Both the position numbers and the translations under genes were made by a program. A model generated the notes under the pieces. The model was not told the DNA's origin and ran no database searches. It saw only the letters and a program-made list of their open reading frames with translations. 36,991 bases of DNA from Phycisphaerales bacterium (lineage in GTDB: Bacteria; Planctomycetota; Phycisphaerae; Phycisphaerales; SM1A02), in assembly GCA_009692015.1 (NCBI GenBank), contig SIAB01000007.1:1-36991 (forward strand), read 5' to 3'. This document shows positions 35,727 to 36,991 of the stretch, piece by piece; position 1 is the stretch's first letter; each line of letters begins with the position of its first letter.

Positions 35727-36991
35727 ATGTCAGCCCTTCCAATCCCAAGCAAAGTCAATGTGCTTCTCGTCGGCTCTGGAGGCCGCGAGCACGCGCTCGC
35801 GTGGAGACTTTGCCAATCACCCCACCTTGGAAAACTCTGGGTTGAACCGGGTGCCAACGCGGGACTTCTCGAACTCGCCTCGGCCTGTCCCGAGGAGTTC
35901 TCGCTCAAGCGGCGCTATTACCTCGAACGCTGGCTCGAACGAGAAAACATTGGGTTCATCATCATCGGCCCAGAGGGACCGCTGGCCGAAGGAATGGCAG
36001 ATGCGCTGGCAACCGAGAAGCGACCAGTCTTTGGTCCCTCCAAGGCGGCGGCCCGACTTGAGTGGGATAAGGCCTACGCCAAGTCGATCATGCGACAGAC
36101 TTCGATCGCGACTCCAGAGGGTCGGGTGTGCACGACACTCAGCGCAGCACTCGCCTATGTCACCGAGCGCGACGAACCCTGTGTGGTCAAGGCAAGTGGA
36201 CTCTGCGCTGGAAAGGGCGTCACGGTCTGCAGCAACACGGCCCAAGCGATCGCCGCGGTGCGGCGGTGTATGGAAACGCGCGAGTTCGGTGCAGCTGGTG
36301 ATGTCGTGGTCATCGAGGAGCGAGTCGAAGGACAGGAGGTTTCTGTGCTCGCGCTGGTCGATGGTCGCACGATCACCCTGCTCGATACCTGCCAAGATCA
36401 CAAGCAAGTTGGCGAAGGAGACACCGGGCCAAACACAGGCGGAATGGGTGCGTTCTGCCCGACTCCCTTACTCAGCGACGCTGATCTTCAGGCAATTTCG
36501 CGCGATGTGTTCGTCCCGGCGGTTGATGGACTTCGCCGCCAAGGGATTGAATTTCGCGGGGTGTTGTTTGCGGGACTGATGATCACGCCCGCTGGACCCA
36601 AGGTGCTCGAGTTCAACTGCCGGTTTGGCGATCCGGAAACACAAGTCTTGATGGCGCGGTTTCAGGGCGATCTCCTGAAAACTCTCTGGCTCACGGCGAC
36701 TGGTCGGCTCGATGAGGCAGAATTCAGTTTCGACAAACGCACCGCTTGCTGCGTTGTGGTTTGTAGCCAGGGATATCCCGGTGCGATCAAGAAGGGATGC
36801 ATCGTGAATGGACTGAGTCCGATCGAAACTTCTGACGCGGCGACGGGCGACTGCTGGATCTTCCACGGCGGAACGAAGCGGCAAGGTCCATCCCGCATCG
36901 TCACAAATGGCGGACGCGTTGCTGGAGTGACTTGCCTTGGTAGCGACCTCCAAGCCGCGCGGAGTGCTGCGACTGCGAAAGCGGGCTCAGT
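35727..36991 (+). CDS. purD: Phosphoribosylamine-glycine ligase, 3' end cut by window edge
   Basis: PurD (GAR synthetase) ligates glycine to phosphoribosylamine with ATP, the second step of purine synthesis. From the ATG at 35727 the frame is open for 421 codons to the window end, almost the full usual length of about 425-430. The N-terminal domain starts with V-L-L-V-G-S-G-G-R-E-H-A-L-A-W. The ATP-grasp domain has V-V-K-A-S-G-L-C-A-G-K-G-V, D-H-K-Q-V-G-E-G-D-T-G-P-N-T-G-G-M-G-A and L-E-F-N-C-R-F-G-D-P-E-T-Q. The ribosome binding site is weak. The sequence before the ATG, GAGAAT then TTCACC, resembles the TAGGAT-6-ATG pattern seen before other genes but starts with G. No other purine gene lies nearby. 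Confidence 0.95.
   Translation, partial: MSALPIPSKVNVLLVGSGGREHALAWRLCQSPHLGKLWVEPGANAGLLELASACPEEFSLKRRYYLERWLERENIGFIIIGPEGPLAEGMADALATEKRPVFGPSKAAARLEWDKAYAKSIMRQTSIATPEGRVCTTLSAALAYVTERDEPCVVKASGLCAGKGVTVCSNTAQAIAAVRRCMETREFGAAGDVVVIEERVEGQEVSVLALVDGRTITLLDTCQDHKQVGEGDTGPNTGGMGAFCPTPLLSDADLQAISRDVFVPAVDGLRRQGIEFRGVLFAGLMITPAGPKVLEFNCRFGDPETQVLMARFQGDLLKTLWLTATGRLDEAEFSFDKRTACCVVVCSQGYPGAIKKGCIVNGLSPIETSDAATGDCWIFHGGTKRQGPSRIVTNGGRVAGVTCLGSDLQAARSAATAKAGS

Overview
The window looks like a core-genome segment of a GC-rich, Gram-negative bacterium, most likely a planctomycete (Planctomycetota, perhaps Phycisphaerae-like). This is an inference. It rests on a lipid A gene (lpxB), a short 6-phosphogluconate dehydrogenase next to zwf, two PilB-type ATPases around PilT, small conserved proteins that I associate with planctomycetes from memory, and the codon and base usage. 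No database search was possible.

Layout. 1-4771 (minus): a PilB/GspE ATPase cut by the window edge, PilT, and a second PilB/GspE ATPase. 4909-7329 (plus): gnd and zwf, the oxidative pentose phosphate enzymes. 7333-10228 (minus): three genes joined by 4-nt overlaps (unknown 176-aa protein, probable lipoprotein, RDD-domain membrane protein). 10229-10651: a gene-free stretch with a hairpin and a GATCAA-type repeat. 10652-11932 (minus): tyrS. 12179-23047 (plus): rplK-rplA-rplJ-rplL, a clear intrinsic terminator, then rpoB-rpoC. 23096-25092 (plus): two cysteine-cluster proteins and a 320-aa protein of unknown function. 25093-30058 (minus): a complete branched-chain amino acid type ABC transporter in the order livJ-livH-livM-livG-livF, with lpxB (30114-31262, minus) just upstream. 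31347-33161 (plus): aspS. 33170-35622 (minus): a secreted protein of unknown function overlapping trxB. 35727-36991 (plus): purD, cut by the window end.

Most of the genes are housekeeping. The most unusual protein is LivG: an otherwise normal ABC ATPase carrying an extra segment of about 90 residues, with two likely membrane helices, between Walker A and the Q-loop. A second recurring signal is a TAG(G/C)(A/C)T box placed 6-7 bases before the ATG of several first-in-operon genes that lack a Shine-Dalgarno sequence, which suggests leaderless transcripts. I saw no tRNA, rRNA, CRISPR array, intact insertion sequence or prophage.
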